Assembly: GCA_024399495.1 (NCBI GenBank)
Contig: JAKSNY010000018.1
Coordinates: 1-38,056, forward strand
Source: Paludibacteraceae bacterium
Lineage (GTDB): Bacteria; Bacteroidota; Bacteroidia; Bacteroidales; Paludibacteraceae
Direction of reading: 5' to 3'
Length of the DNA: 38,056 nucleotides
Shown here: in pieces, positions 8,393 to 16,500 of the stretch
Layout of the letters: every line of letters starts with the position of its first letter
How positions within the stretch are numbered: position 1 is the first letter of the stretch
Translations under genes and position numbers: made by a program
Notes under the pieces: generated by a model
The model's input: the letters and a program-made list of their open reading frames with translations, nothing else
Told to the model about the DNA's origin: nothing
Database searches by the model: none

Positions 8393-9088
8393 TTATATTG
8401 TAAGGTCTTGGTCCTCTTTAATAGAAGTTGCAAGACGCAATATTTCATTCATAACAAGTATTCCCATTCCAAATAATATGGATTCAAAATGAAGCATAGG
8501 AAATGTTATCTCATAACCTTCAAGCACTATTTCTGACCTTGCCTTAAGCACATTATATATAGGCGTTGCCACTTCCCAAATGCCAATACATATCATTAAG
8601 ATGCCCATCCAAAGTAGGCGTCTGCTATTGGTTTTGTCAAAAATAAGACTAATTGAAAAAGAACGGATAAGTTTTATAAATAGAATAAAGAATGTTATGA
8701 TTAACACAAACACAACTAATATACTTATAATGTCTATTATTTCGTCACTTAAGTGTGCTGAATTAGTGTCTGAAACCTTTTTGATAGTTTGGATGGTTAC
8801 TCCCTCTTCCTCGGTTGGTCTGATTCTGACCTTTTCGCCTGTTAACGAGTTTTGTGTGTCTGTAACTATCTTTGTGGCAGTGGAATCTGTTGTGGGAATC
8901 AGTTGTACACAGTAGGTTTGTATAATCTCTTTTGAATTATCTGTGCATACAAATAAACCTGAGTGACCTCTTGAAATTTCAAAGTAGTTACTAAGGTAAA
9001 CAAACGGATAACAAAAGCAGTATGTTAATGAGGCTATTAAAAGAATACTGCATAAAATTTTAAAAGTGAGAGTTGTCTTTGTTTTCAT
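8393..9088 (-). CDS. DUF2975-like membrane protein
   Basis: The 231-residue protein has four hydrophobic segments (near residues 8-32, 120-142, 157-175 and 198-215), with a polar domain of about 80 residues between the first and second. The last three helices, with MLHFESILFGMGILVMNEILR near the end, resemble DUF2975. The polar loop is longer than I expect for the family. It lies ten bases before the HTH gene, matching the usual DUF2975-HTH pairing, so a membrane sensor or partner role for the regulator is plausible but unproven. It is the first gene of the operon, directly behind a good promoter. Confidence 0.75.
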   Translation of the reverse strand: MKTKTTLTFKILCSILLIASLTYCFCYPFVYLSNYFEISRGHSGLFVCTDNSKEIIQTYCVQLIPTTDSTATKIVTDTQNSLTGEKVRIRPTEEEGVTIQTIKKVSDTNSAHLSDEIIDIISILVVFVLIITFFILFIKLIRSFSISLIFDKTNSRRLLWMGILMICIGIWEVATPIYNVLKARSEIVLEGYEITFPMLHFESILFGMGILVMNEILRLATSIKEDQDLTI

Positions 9089-9123
9089 ATTGCATTATGA
9101 TTGTTATTTTTTGTTTCACGATG

Positions 9124-9153
9124 CAAAGATAAAACATATTTATTGAATTACAA
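9124..9153 (-). promoter_or_regulatory. Promoter of the DUF2975-HTH-ABC-M16 operon
   Basis: On the minus strand TTG (9153-9151) and TATCTTTG (9131-9124) are 19 bases apart, an exact match to the Bacteroidota promoter pattern. The ATG at 9088 is about 36 bases downstream. This appears to be the only good promoter for the seven genes down to 1702. Confidence 0.65.
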
Positions 9154-9201
9154 AATAAATTTATTGAAAAACGATAAAAATTTAATGAATGGCAATAAAT
9201 T

Positions 9202-10425
9202 TTACTTACGAAGATAGTCATACATGGTTAGGATATCTTTCCATCGGGGGTCTGAATGAAGATTCTCCAAATCGGGGTTCCCAATTATATGTTCCAGTGT
9301 CTCTGGTTTTTGCTCTAACCTAAGATATTTATATAGCCTCTCATACGCTAAATCAATTTTTCCTGTTTTTGAAGCGCAGACAGCGTACAGATACCAGCAG
9401 GCGGGGACAACTTGGCTTTTCATACAGACCGCTATCTCCAAAAACTTTTCTGCTTTGGAATAGTCTCCACTATAAAACGCATTCTCTGCTAATTTGGTTA
9501 TTTTGTTGTAGTTCTCCTTATTGTATAATATATCTTCAGCGCCATCCGGGACTATTTCGTAATCAGACGATTTAAATCTTATAATTTCAAGCAGAATGTT
9601 CCACCTGCGATCAGAATGAAGAGTTAACAAATCAGGATCTCTCTCCATCAAGTAACTGCTCTCCCATTTCTTATCTGTCTTTATTTTCTCTAAAAGACGT
9701 GCAAAAGCCAAATCCTTTTTTCCGTTTAAGGCGGCACAACATGCCGCTTGGTAAAGGATGGCACCTGGAACTGAGTTCTTTATATCAAGTGCGGCAGTAT
9801 AAAAAGAGTCCGCTTCTGAATAATACTCATTACAATATGACATGTTTGCCTTTGAAACCAAATCATTAAATTCAGCATCCTCTGCGTTTGTAGTGGAACT
9901 GTTCACTATGTTAAAGGTGTTTATTGTGTATTTATCAAGGAACGCACACAAAGTATAAACATTGCCGTCTGCCGTTATATCTCCATGTGTGTTACTATAG
10001 CCTACGGACACTCCGTAATGTTTGTCACCTGATTGAATTATATATATTACGGCATAACTGTTTTCCCCGATGTAAATCCTATCTACACATAATACCCTGT
10101 GGTGCTTTCTGTTATAAATAAGATTACGCCAAATCATACTTTTAGGCTGACCATAATAATATTCTGAATACTCCGTTGGAACCACCCCTTTTTCAAAGTA
10201 TGAGGTGTGAGTTCTGCCTAATGAATCTATGATAATATCCGGTACCCATTTTTCCCAGCCTTTTGTTTTAGCTAAAACAGTGAATTGGTCATACCGCTTC
10301 TCCACTGACTCTACTTTATACGGCAAATCTGCCAATGCGTCTTGAACAAGAGCGTCACCAGATTTTACCGCAGCGCAGCCTGTCAGCACAAAGACTGCAA
10401 ATACAACAATACACGTGCGTGACAT
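9202..10425 (-). CDS. Lipoprotein with TPR-like C-terminal repeats
   Basis: The 407-residue product has a lipoprotein signal ending VLTGC (Cys17). Residues about 190-407 contain helical, TPR-like repeats. Two copies of a block are clear: one ends in RDPDLLTLHSDRRWNILLEI and the other in GNPDLENLHSDPRWKDILTM, each preceded by an LAFARLLEKI/LAYERLYKYL helix. This TPR-like ending is common in Bacteroidota exported proteins that scaffold protein complexes. The N-terminal 180 residues are not recognised. It starts two bases after the TonB-C gene stop and is the last gene of the sigma factor operon. Confidence 0.85.
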   Translation of the reverse strand: MSRTCIVVFAVFVLTGCAAVKSGDALVQDALADLPYKVESVEKRYDQFTVLAKTKGWEKWVPDIIIDSLGRTHTSYFEKGVVPTEYSEYYYGQPKSMIWRNLIYNRKHHRVLCVDRIYIGENSYAVIYIIQSGDKHYGVSVGYSNTHGDITADGNVYTLCAFLDKYTINTFNIVNSSTTNAEDAEFNDLVSKANMSYCNEYYSEADSFYTAALDIKNSVPGAILYQAACCAALNGKKDLAFARLLEKIKTDKKWESSYLMERDPDLLTLHSDRRWNILLEIIRFKSSDYEIVPDGAEDILYNKENYNKITKLAENAFYSGDYSKAEKFLEIAVCMKSQVVPACWYLYAVCASKTGKIDLAYERLYKYLRLEQKPETLEHIIGNPDLENLHSDPRWKDILTMYDYLRK

Positions 10426-10427
10426 AC

Positions 10428-10835
10428 CTATAATTTGAATTTAATAGGAAGTAAGTATTTTACCGCCACTGTTTTTCCTTTTTGTGTTCCCGGCTTCCAA
10501 TCAGGCATTGCAGAGATGACTCTTACCGCCTCATTGTCTAAAGATTTTTCAACTGATTTTACAACCGTAACATCTTTGATTTTTCCAGTTGAGCTGACTA
10601 CAAACTGACAGATTACTCTTCCCTCTATTTTTTTTTCTTGTGCATCTTTGGGGTATTTAATGTTCTGCGATAACCATTTATTCATAGACTCAAATCCGCC
10701 GGGAAATTCGGGCATAGCCTCAACTACATTATAAATTTCTTCACCGGGTTTTGTCTGATTCTCTTTGACAGATTGAGCAAACGCTGTTAAAACAGATGTG
10801 GCAATAACTAATGCCAGAACAAATAATTTTTTCAT
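10428..10835 (-). CDS. TonB C-terminal domain protein, exported
   Basis: The 135-residue protein has a signal peptide (MKKLFVLALVIATSVLTAFA) followed by a TonB-C domain, from about residue 40 to the end. Family features include MPEFPGGFESMNKWLSQNI, the GRVICQFVVSSTGKIKDV strand pair and AMPDWKPGTQKGK. It has no proline-rich spacer and no retained membrane anchor. It is therefore not a full energy transducer; many Bacteroidota encode such soluble domains. It is the third gene of the ECF sigma operon. Confidence 0.9.
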   Translation of the reverse strand: MKKLFVLALVIATSVLTAFAQSVKENQTKPGEEIYNVVEAMPEFPGGFESMNKWLSQNIKYPKDAQEKKIEGRVICQFVVSSTGKIKDVTVVKSVEKSLDNEAVRVISAMPDWKPGTQKGKTVAVKYLLPIKFKL

Positions 10836-10874
10836 GATAATAAAAATTAAAGGATAAACATATATGATAAAATT

Positions 10875-11210
10875 TTATCTCCTATTACTTAAACAATTCA
10901 CCTCTGGAAGCATAATGCACCAAGTGTTTCCGCTTTTGCCAAGCCACTCATAATCACAATCAGCCTCTACGTATATGGTGTCACAAACCATTGTACCTGC
11001 AATTTCAGAGGAGAAATCGGGATATTTCTTGATGTTTATAGTTATAATGACCCCCAATAGCACTCCTGCCAGCATTGCAACCGGCGTTGAAATCCATGCT
11101 ATAGAGAAGGCTCTTTTCTTTGGATTCTCTATCAAGTTTATAGTTCTTCCTGTTGATGCCTTATGCCTTTTGGCAGAGGCTTTCAATTGCGACTGAAAAG
11201 TGTTATTCAT
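10875..11210 (-). CDS. Single-pass membrane protein co-encoded with the sigma factor
   Basis: The 111-residue protein has a basic N-terminus (KRHKASTGR), one membrane segment at about residues 35-57 (WISTPVAMLAGVLLGVII), and a C-terminal extracytoplasmic stretch with three cysteines. Its ATG overlaps the sigma factor stop in ATGAATAA, so the two are translationally coupled. Position and topology are those expected of a small anti-sigma factor, but no recognised anti-sigma domain (FecR, zinc-binding ZAS) is visible. I would call it an unknown membrane protein with a possible anti-sigma role. Confidence 0.75.
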   Translation of the reverse strand: MNNTFQSQLKASAKRHKASTGRTINLIENPKKRAFSIAWISTPVAMLAGVLLGVIITINIKKYPDFSSEIAGTMVCDTIYVEADCDYEWLGKSGNTWCIMLPEVNCLSNRR

Positions 11211-11769
11211 ATACTTTAAGTTTATTTCTTAGTTTCACAGTTAGTGTATGCAATCTGAACTTTACGGTGCCCTCCATGACTCCCATGATTTTTGAAATTT
11301 CAGGGACTGTCATCTCCTCAGAAAAACGTAAGTCAAAAAGCGTCTGCTCATCTTCTGTCAGCTTATTCAGTTCCTTTTGCAACGCTTTGTCAAACAGTTC
11401 CGCATCAATTTTAAGTGGGGTGTCGTCTTCTTCCGCCTCGTCTATAATCCCCGATGTCTGATACGCCTCAACGCATTCCTGATGCTTATATAAGTTCTTT
11501 AATTGGTTGTATGCAATTGTAAATATCCAGGTTCTTAGATTTTGTTTCAGGTCAAACGATTCCCTCTTTGTCCATACTTGCAGGAAAAGTTCTTGTGTAA
11601 GGTCTGCCGCCAAATCATTGTCACCTCCGCATCTTCTGAAAAAGAAATTCTGTAAATCAGATACATATCTGTCAAATAATTCGCTGAATGCCTTGTCATC
11701 TCCATCGGTGGCAAGTTCCATCAAATCCTCATCAGAGTGATTCTTATATCTGTTTAGAAATTTAAACAT
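11203..11769 (-). CDS. ECF family RNA polymerase sigma factor
   Basis: The 188-residue protein has sigma region 2, from FSELFDRYVSDLQNFFFRRC through DLTQELFLQVWTK to LRTWIFTIAYNQLKNLYKH. Region 4 follows in LTEDEQTLFDLRFSEEMTVPE and the helix-turn-helix ISKIMGVMEGTVKFRLHTLTVK. It would direct transcription of a small regulon in response to an envelope signal. It opens a four-gene operon (sigma, single-pass protein, TonB-C protein, lipoprotein). This differs from the usual Bacteroides sigma/FecR/SusC/SusD layout. No clear promoter was seen in the 190 bases upstream. Confidence 0.95.
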   Translation of the reverse strand: MFKFLNRYKNHSDEDLMELATDGDDKAFSELFDRYVSDLQNFFFRRCGGDNDLAADLTQELFLQVWTKRESFDLKQNLRTWIFTIAYNQLKNLYKHQECVEAYQTSGIIDEAEEDDTPLKIDAELFDKALQKELNKLTEDEQTLFDLRFSEEMTVPEISKIMGVMEGTVKFRLHTLTVKLRNKLKVYE

Positions 11770-11914
11770 AGCATTCGGTCAAAAAGTGTCCTTTAATTGA
11801 CGCTTCAATTATGCATACAACTGAAATATGAAATGGTTTGTTTTATTTTATGATAATATAACAAGTAAACGTAAAAACTACAAATTTATTTTTATGAAAT
11901 TTTCATTATTAGAT

Positions 11915-11945
11915 TTGCATAATTAAAAAATCATAATTATATTTG
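11915..11945 (+). promoter_or_regulatory. Promoter of the AAA ATPase gene
   Basis: TTG at 11915-11917 and TATATTTG at 11938-11945 are separated by 20 bases. The in-frame TTG at 11943 lies inside the -7 box and so cannot be the start codon; the ATG at 11964 must be. The leader is only about 12 bases. Confidence 0.7.
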
Positions 11946-11963
11946 CAAAAAAATAATAAGACA

Positions 11964-13109
11964 ATGAATCAAATAGAAAATCCCTTTATAATCAAAGGAG
12001 AGATACCTGAAGAACTATTCTGCGACAGAGTATCAGAGAGAGACACGCTGACAAGATTGCTTTTAAATGGGAATAATGTAGTGCTGACTTCTAATAGGAG
12101 GGTTGGCAAGACAGGGCTTATAAACTTTTGTTTTAATCAAAAGCAAATCCAAGATAACCACTATACCATATTCTGCGATATACTTGAGACATCAAGTCTA
12201 AAGGAATTCACTTACATTTTTGGTAAAAGGATATTTGATACACTAAAGCCCAAAAGCAAAAAAATGATGGAACTGTTTATTAGAACAGTCCGTTCTCTTT
12301 CTGGTGAGTTTACCATTGATGTAGCCACAGGCTTACCCAAATTCAGTTTGTCATTTGGAAACATTACTAATCCAGAATACACCCTTGACGAGATTTTTGA
12401 ATACATTGACAAAGCCGACAAGCGTTGTGTAATTGCAATAGATGAGTTCCAACAAATAACCCGATATCCTGAAAAAAATATAGAGGCGATACTAAGAACA
12501 CATATACAGCACTGCAAGAACGCCGATTTTATATTCGCTGGTTCAGAACGTCACATACTTGCAGAAATGTTCAACTCATACTCCAGACCTTTCTATGCCA
12601 GCACATCGGCATTAGGCTTGGATGAGATACCTCTTGAAAAATATGCTGAATTTGCAATAAGGCTTTTCTCTAATTACAATAAGTTGCTGACTAACGATGT
12701 GGTGGAATCTGTTTACAGTAAATTCAGTGGTAACACATTTTGTATGCAGAAATGTTTTAACACAGCGTTTTCCATTACAAAAGAAAATGGTGTCTGCACC
12801 GTTGAAACAATAGATGCCGCCATAGACGATATACTTGCTGAAAACGAGCATTCTTATAGATTAAGGTTGTCATTGCTTTCAAATAGGAATAAGGAACTGC
12901 TGTTTGCCATAGCAAAAGAGGGTGTGGCAGAGCAAATCACATCGGGCAAGTTCATCAGGAAACACGCACTGCAATCATCAAGTTCAGTACAAACAAGTGC
13001 CAAGCAACTACTCTCTGATGATTGGATAACAATAAAAGCAACTGCCAATGGTAAGCAATACAGGCTTACAGATTACTTTTTAATGCTTTGGATTGTAAAA
13101 AACTACTGA
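11964..13109 (+). CDS. AAA ATPase of the archaeal ATPase (ATPase_2) type
   Basis: The product is 381 residues from ATG 11964. It begins MNQIENPFIIKGEIPEELFC and then DRVSERDTLTRLL, typical of this family. The Walker A is SNRRVGKTGL and the Walker B is CVIAIDEFQQI, with a sensor-like FAGSERH after it. The last ~80 residues look like a winged helix (SSVQTSAKQLLSDDWITI) and end in YRLTDYFLMLWI. Members are STAND/P-loop proteins of uncertain function that are often multicopy in Bacteroidales. It is a single-gene unit with its own promoter and convergent terminator. No toxin or nuclease partner is adjacent. Confidence 0.9.
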   Translation: MNQIENPFIIKGEIPEELFCDRVSERDTLTRLLLNGNNVVLTSNRRVGKTGLINFCFNQKQIQDNHYTIFCDILETSSLKEFTYIFGKRIFDTLKPKSKKMMELFIRTVRSLSGEFTIDVATGLPKFSLSFGNITNPEYTLDEIFEYIDKADKRCVIAIDEFQQITRYPEKNIEAILRTHIQHCKNADFIFAGSERHILAEMFNSYSRPFYASTSALGLDEIPLEKYAEFAIRLFSNYNKLLTNDVVESVYSKFSGNTFCMQKCFNTAFSITKENGVCTVETIDAAIDDILAENEHSYRLRLSLLSNRNKELLFAIAKEGVAEQITSGKFIRKHALQSSSSVQTSAKQLLSDDWITIKATANGKQYRLTDYFLMLWIVKNY

Positions 13110-13110
13110 A

Positions 13111-13172
13111 AAAACAACCTTTGCATCATTACAGAGAACCCTTCTATAAGACTTGATGATGCAAGAGTTTTT
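13111..13172. terminator. Bidirectional terminator between the AAA ATPase and C39 ABC exporter genes
   Basis: A perfect 9-base inverted repeat, TTGCATCAT (13121-13129) and ATGATGCAA (13156-13164), has a 26-base loop. A T run follows on each strand. The right arm lies within the last codons of the ABC gene (LLHHQVL). Confidence 0.65.
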
Positions 13173-15300
13173 GAAATTCCCCGTTTGCTTGTTTCAGCGA
13201 GTCAAAGGTTCCCTCTTCAGTAACTACACCCTCCTTTAAGACGATTATTTTATCTGCCTGTTGTACGGTGCTTAATCTATGTGCAATAACAATTATTGTC
13301 TTTCCTTTTTCTTTGAGATTCAGAATGACATTTTGAACAAATTGCTCTGATTTGGAGTCAAGAGAAGATGTGGCTTCGTCAAGAATAAGTACATCCGGTT
13401 CTTTATATAAGGCTCTCATAATTGCCAGACGCTGTTTTTGTCCACCAGAGAGTTGAGAGCCATTCTCTCCAACGTTTGTTTCATATCCGTCTGGTAGAGA
13501 ATTTATGAATTCGTTCATCCCCAATAGGTCAGCTAAGTCTATAATCTTCTTCAAATCAGGTTCATATTCACCAATTGCCACATTCTGAAGAATAGATCCC
13601 GAAAATAAGCTAATCTGCTGTGGAACAGCACAAATCCTTTTTCTAAGACTTTCATTAGAAAGAAATTTTATGTCATTTCCGCCGATAGTGATTTTCCCTG
13701 TATTGATGGGATATAGATTTTGAAGTAGTGATGCAATGGTTGTCTTTCCGGATCCGCTCTCTCCAACTATTGCGGTCATAGTGTTTTTGTTGATTTTGAG
13801 ATTTAAATTTTCAAAAACATTTTTTCTTGTTCCGTAAGCAAATGAAACATTTTTGAATTCTATATCACCAACCATTTCCTGTGTTATGTCTATTTTTCCC
13901 GAAATCTGCTCCCTTTCTAAATCCATTATTTCAAAAAGTCTGTCTGCGGCTATTGTTGCACTTCTTACTTCTTTGTTTGCGGAAATAATGCTTGCCACAG
14001 GTCCTGTAAGGTAGCCTATTAAGGCATAAAAAGACATTAATTCGCCAGCAGTAATGTTTCCGTCTAAAACATAATAGCATCCAACCCACATTAGCACAAT
14101 GGTGAAAATAGATGTAATAAATCCAGTGCTTGTTCCTGTGAATATAGCATTATTGGCAGAACTGCAAACTTTATACATCAAGGCTATGAATTTGTTTTCT
14201 GTTTTCTCATTATAATATTCTTCCACTCCAAATTGCTTGATTGTCTTGATTCCATTTAGAGATTCAACAAGTTGCCCCTCTAAATCAGCGGCTTTTTCCA
14301 TTACCTTACGTTCAACTCTCTTATTCCATTTGTCTGTGATTAGGAATATTACAGCATAAAGAGGTATAATAACAAGGGCAATTAACGCAAGTCTCCAATA
14401 GTATGCAAACATCAGACAAAAAGAGAATATCAAGATTAACACATTGACTAATAGGTTGATGGCGGTTTGATTGATAAAATTTCTAATATTTGCGGCATCT
14501 CCTATTCTTGATGTTATTTCACCAATACGCATTGTGTCAAAAAATGTTTGGGGTAATCTTAACAGATGGTGATAATATCCTAGAACTAATTCGCAATCTA
14601 TCAGTTGCCCCGTTCTGAGTGCAAGTAAACTTTGAAATACGCCAATTAACATTCTTAGAAGTAGAATCACAATCATTGAGATGCTTAGGATGTTAAGAAG
14701 GTTTGTGTTTCCTCCCACCAATACGTAGTCTGTTATCTTTTCTATATATATTGATGTGGAAAGTCCAATTGCGGTATATAAGACAGCACCAATGAATGAT
14801 TGAATCATAACGGCACCGTGTGGTTTTATCAGTTTTGCAAATCTATTCCATACAGATATGATTTCATTGTGCGGAATTGTTTCCGTTTTTGGTTCTAAAA
14901 GGATCAGAACTCCGCTCCACTCGTTTGCAAAATCATCAATTGGAGTTTTTTTTATGCACCCGTCTTCCGGATCCATAATAGATATGGTGTTTTTGTTGAT
15001 TTTATATATGACAACGTAGTGGTGTAATGGCGTGTCTCCTATCTTGCGTATAACATGGGCTATGGCAGGTAGCGGTATAACATGAAGAGCGTCTTTATCT
15101 CCCTTAACTCCCTTTGCTTCAAATCCAAGTTCGGTTGCCGCCTTTATCATACCCAGTACATTAGTCCCTTGCCTGTCAGTGCATGCAAGTTGTCTTATTT
15201 TTGCAACAGGTATTCCTATGTTATAGTGTGCGGCAACAGATGACAGACATGCCGCTCCGCAGTCTGTTATATCTCGTTGTTTGATATTAATTTTGAGCAT
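13144..15300 (-). CDS. C39 peptidase-containing ABC exporter of double-glycine peptides
   Basis: The 718-residue protein cleaves a leader after Gly-Gly and exports the core peptide across the inner membrane. Residues 1-137 form an intact C39 peptidase: oxyanion Gln8, catalytic Cys14 (TDCGAACL), His94 (PLHHYVV) and Asp110 (SIMDPEDG). Residues about 150-440 form the six-helix exporter membrane domain. The nucleotide-binding domain has Walker A GESGSGKTT near 510, signature LSGGQKQRLAI near 617, and Walker B VLILDEATSSLD near 638. It overlaps the HlyD gene by 14 bases. The likely substrate is the precursor at 19356-19547, since no other GG peptide is seen. An outer membrane channel is not encoded here. 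Confidence 0.96.
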   Translation of the reverse strand: MLKINIKQRDITDCGAACLSSVAAHYNIGIPVAKIRQLACTDRQGTNVLGMIKAATELGFEAKGVKGDKDALHVIPLPAIAHVIRKIGDTPLHHYVVIYKINKNTISIMDPEDGCIKKTPIDDFANEWSGVLILLEPKTETIPHNEIISVWNRFAKLIKPHGAVMIQSFIGAVLYTAIGLSTSIYIEKITDYVLVGGNTNLLNILSISMIVILLLRMLIGVFQSLLALRTGQLIDCELVLGYYHHLLRLPQTFFDTMRIGEITSRIGDAANIRNFINQTAINLLVNVLILIFSFCLMFAYYWRLALIALVIIPLYAVIFLITDKWNKRVERKVMEKAADLEGQLVESLNGIKTIKQFGVEEYYNEKTENKFIALMYKVCSSANNAIFTGTSTGFITSIFTIVLMWVGCYYVLDGNITAGELMSFYALIGYLTGPVASIISANKEVRSATIAADRLFEIMDLEREQISGKIDITQEMVGDIEFKNVSFAYGTRKNVFENLNLKINKNTMTAIVGESGSGKTTIASLLQNLYPINTGKITIGGNDIKFLSNESLRKRICAVPQQISLFSGSILQNVAIGEYEPDLKKIIDLADLLGMNEFINSLPDGYETNVGENGSQLSGGQKQRLAIMRALYKEPDVLILDEATSSLDSKSEQFVQNVILNLKEKGKTIIVIAHRLSTVQQADKIIVLKEGVVTEEGTFDSLKQANGEFQKLLHHQVL

Positions 15301-16438
15301 TGGAAATAATTTTAGGATTGAACCAATCGTCTATTTTATCGTAAAGAAGTTGCCATAATGTTCTTTGTGTTAATGTAAATCGACCTGTTAATGTCATCCC
15401 TTTCCTCAGATTTGCCACGTAGCCGTTTTTGAGGCATAGTTGCATAGAATGCAATTTGCAACGGACAAGAAAGAATGTTTGATTTTCTGTGGTTCTTGGA
15501 TTGTTGTCTATCTCAATAACGGTCGCTTTGCCAAGTCCCCACTGATTGTAGTCAAAAGCATCGTATTGTACAGAGACATTTTGTCCCGTAAAAATATATC
15601 CTATATCTTTGGGACTTACATAACATTCTACTATAAGTTTGTCGTCCGGTGATATTTCAACCAGTTGCTGTCCAGAATATACAAATGTTCCGTCATCAAA
15701 ATTGTATAAACAAATAGTTGTCCCTGATATTGGGGCTGTAATGTAATAGTGTTTTCTCTCTGTTTGTAACCTATCAACATTTGCTGTTGCTGATAGTAAT
15801 TGGTTTGTTATGTTGATTTCCTCGTCACGCCATAAAAACAACTTGTTTTCTTTAAAAGATTCCAAGGTGGTTAAGGCTGATTCATACTGATCTTTGAATT
15901 GATGGTACTCAACGTCAGATATAGCCCCCATATCAAAAGCGCGTTTGTTGCGGTCAAACTCTCTTTTGGTTTGTTCTGCTTTTAATATTTTATCATCAAG
16001 AGCCTTCTTATAATCAAAAAAGGCTTGCTGGTATTTGTGCGTGTATAGTACATCTGATTGTTCGGTGCCTTTACATAAAATATCAAGATCATGTAAACGT
16101 TCAGAGTAATCCTTTACAAGTTCTTCCTGCATCTGCAGTTCTGCGAGTAAAGCATGGTCATCAATAATTAACAATGTGTCACCCTCTTTTACTTGCTGAT
16201 TGTTATGTAAATTGACGTATGTGATTTTTCCTCCTACTACGGAAACTATTTTATTGTTTTCGGTAATTGAGCGTATTATTCCTCTGCTTTGGCTGGTAAT
16301 ATCCACTTTTATTAAAGGAAGTGAGATAAACAAGATTATCACCGCTGATAAAAAAATCCAGTAAATAGGATGTGATTCTTTACCGTATTTTGATTTGAAC
16401 GATTGATATGTGTTTAGAATTTCAGAGGTGAATTGCAT
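15287..16438 (-). CDS. HlyD-family periplasmic adaptor of the peptide exporter
   Basis: The 383-residue protein has a short cytoplasmic N-terminus and one membrane helix at about residues 27-46 (WIFLSAVIILFISLPLI). A biotinyl-lipoyl-like strand follows (VNLHNNQQVKEGDTLLIID), then a long coiled coil from about 85 to 220 and the returning half (YYITAPISGTTICLYNFDDG). That is the HlyD/CvaA membrane fusion layout. It links an ABC exporter to an outer membrane TolC-type channel, which must be encoded elsewhere. The next gene, overlapping by 14 bases, is the C39 ABC exporter. It lies 62 bases after the glycosyltransferase-C39 fusion gene. Confidence 0.94.
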   Translation of the reverse strand: MQFTSEILNTYQSFKSKYGKESHPIYWIFLSAVIILFISLPLIKVDITSQSRGIIRSITENNKIVSVVGGKITYVNLHNNQQVKEGDTLLIIDDHALLAELQMQEELVKDYSERLHDLDILCKGTEQSDVLYTHKYQQAFFDYKKALDDKILKAEQTKREFDRNKRAFDMGAISDVEYHQFKDQYESALTTLESFKENKLFLWRDEEINITNQLLSATANVDRLQTERKHYYITAPISGTTICLYNFDDGTFVYSGQQLVEISPDDKLIVECYVSPKDIGYIFTGQNVSVQYDAFDYNQWGLGKATVIEIDNNPRTTENQTFFLVRCKLHSMQLCLKNGYVANLRKGMTLTGRFTLTQRTLWQLLYDKIDDWFNPKIISNAQN

Positions 16439-16500
16439 GTTTTGCTATATTGCATTTGTAGGTTTCTTTATAAGAGAGAAATTCAATTGTGATGATATGA

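Noticed and set aside
9154-9201. AT-rich stretch after the lipoprotein gene tested as a terminator
   Set aside because: No stable GC-containing stem could be found.
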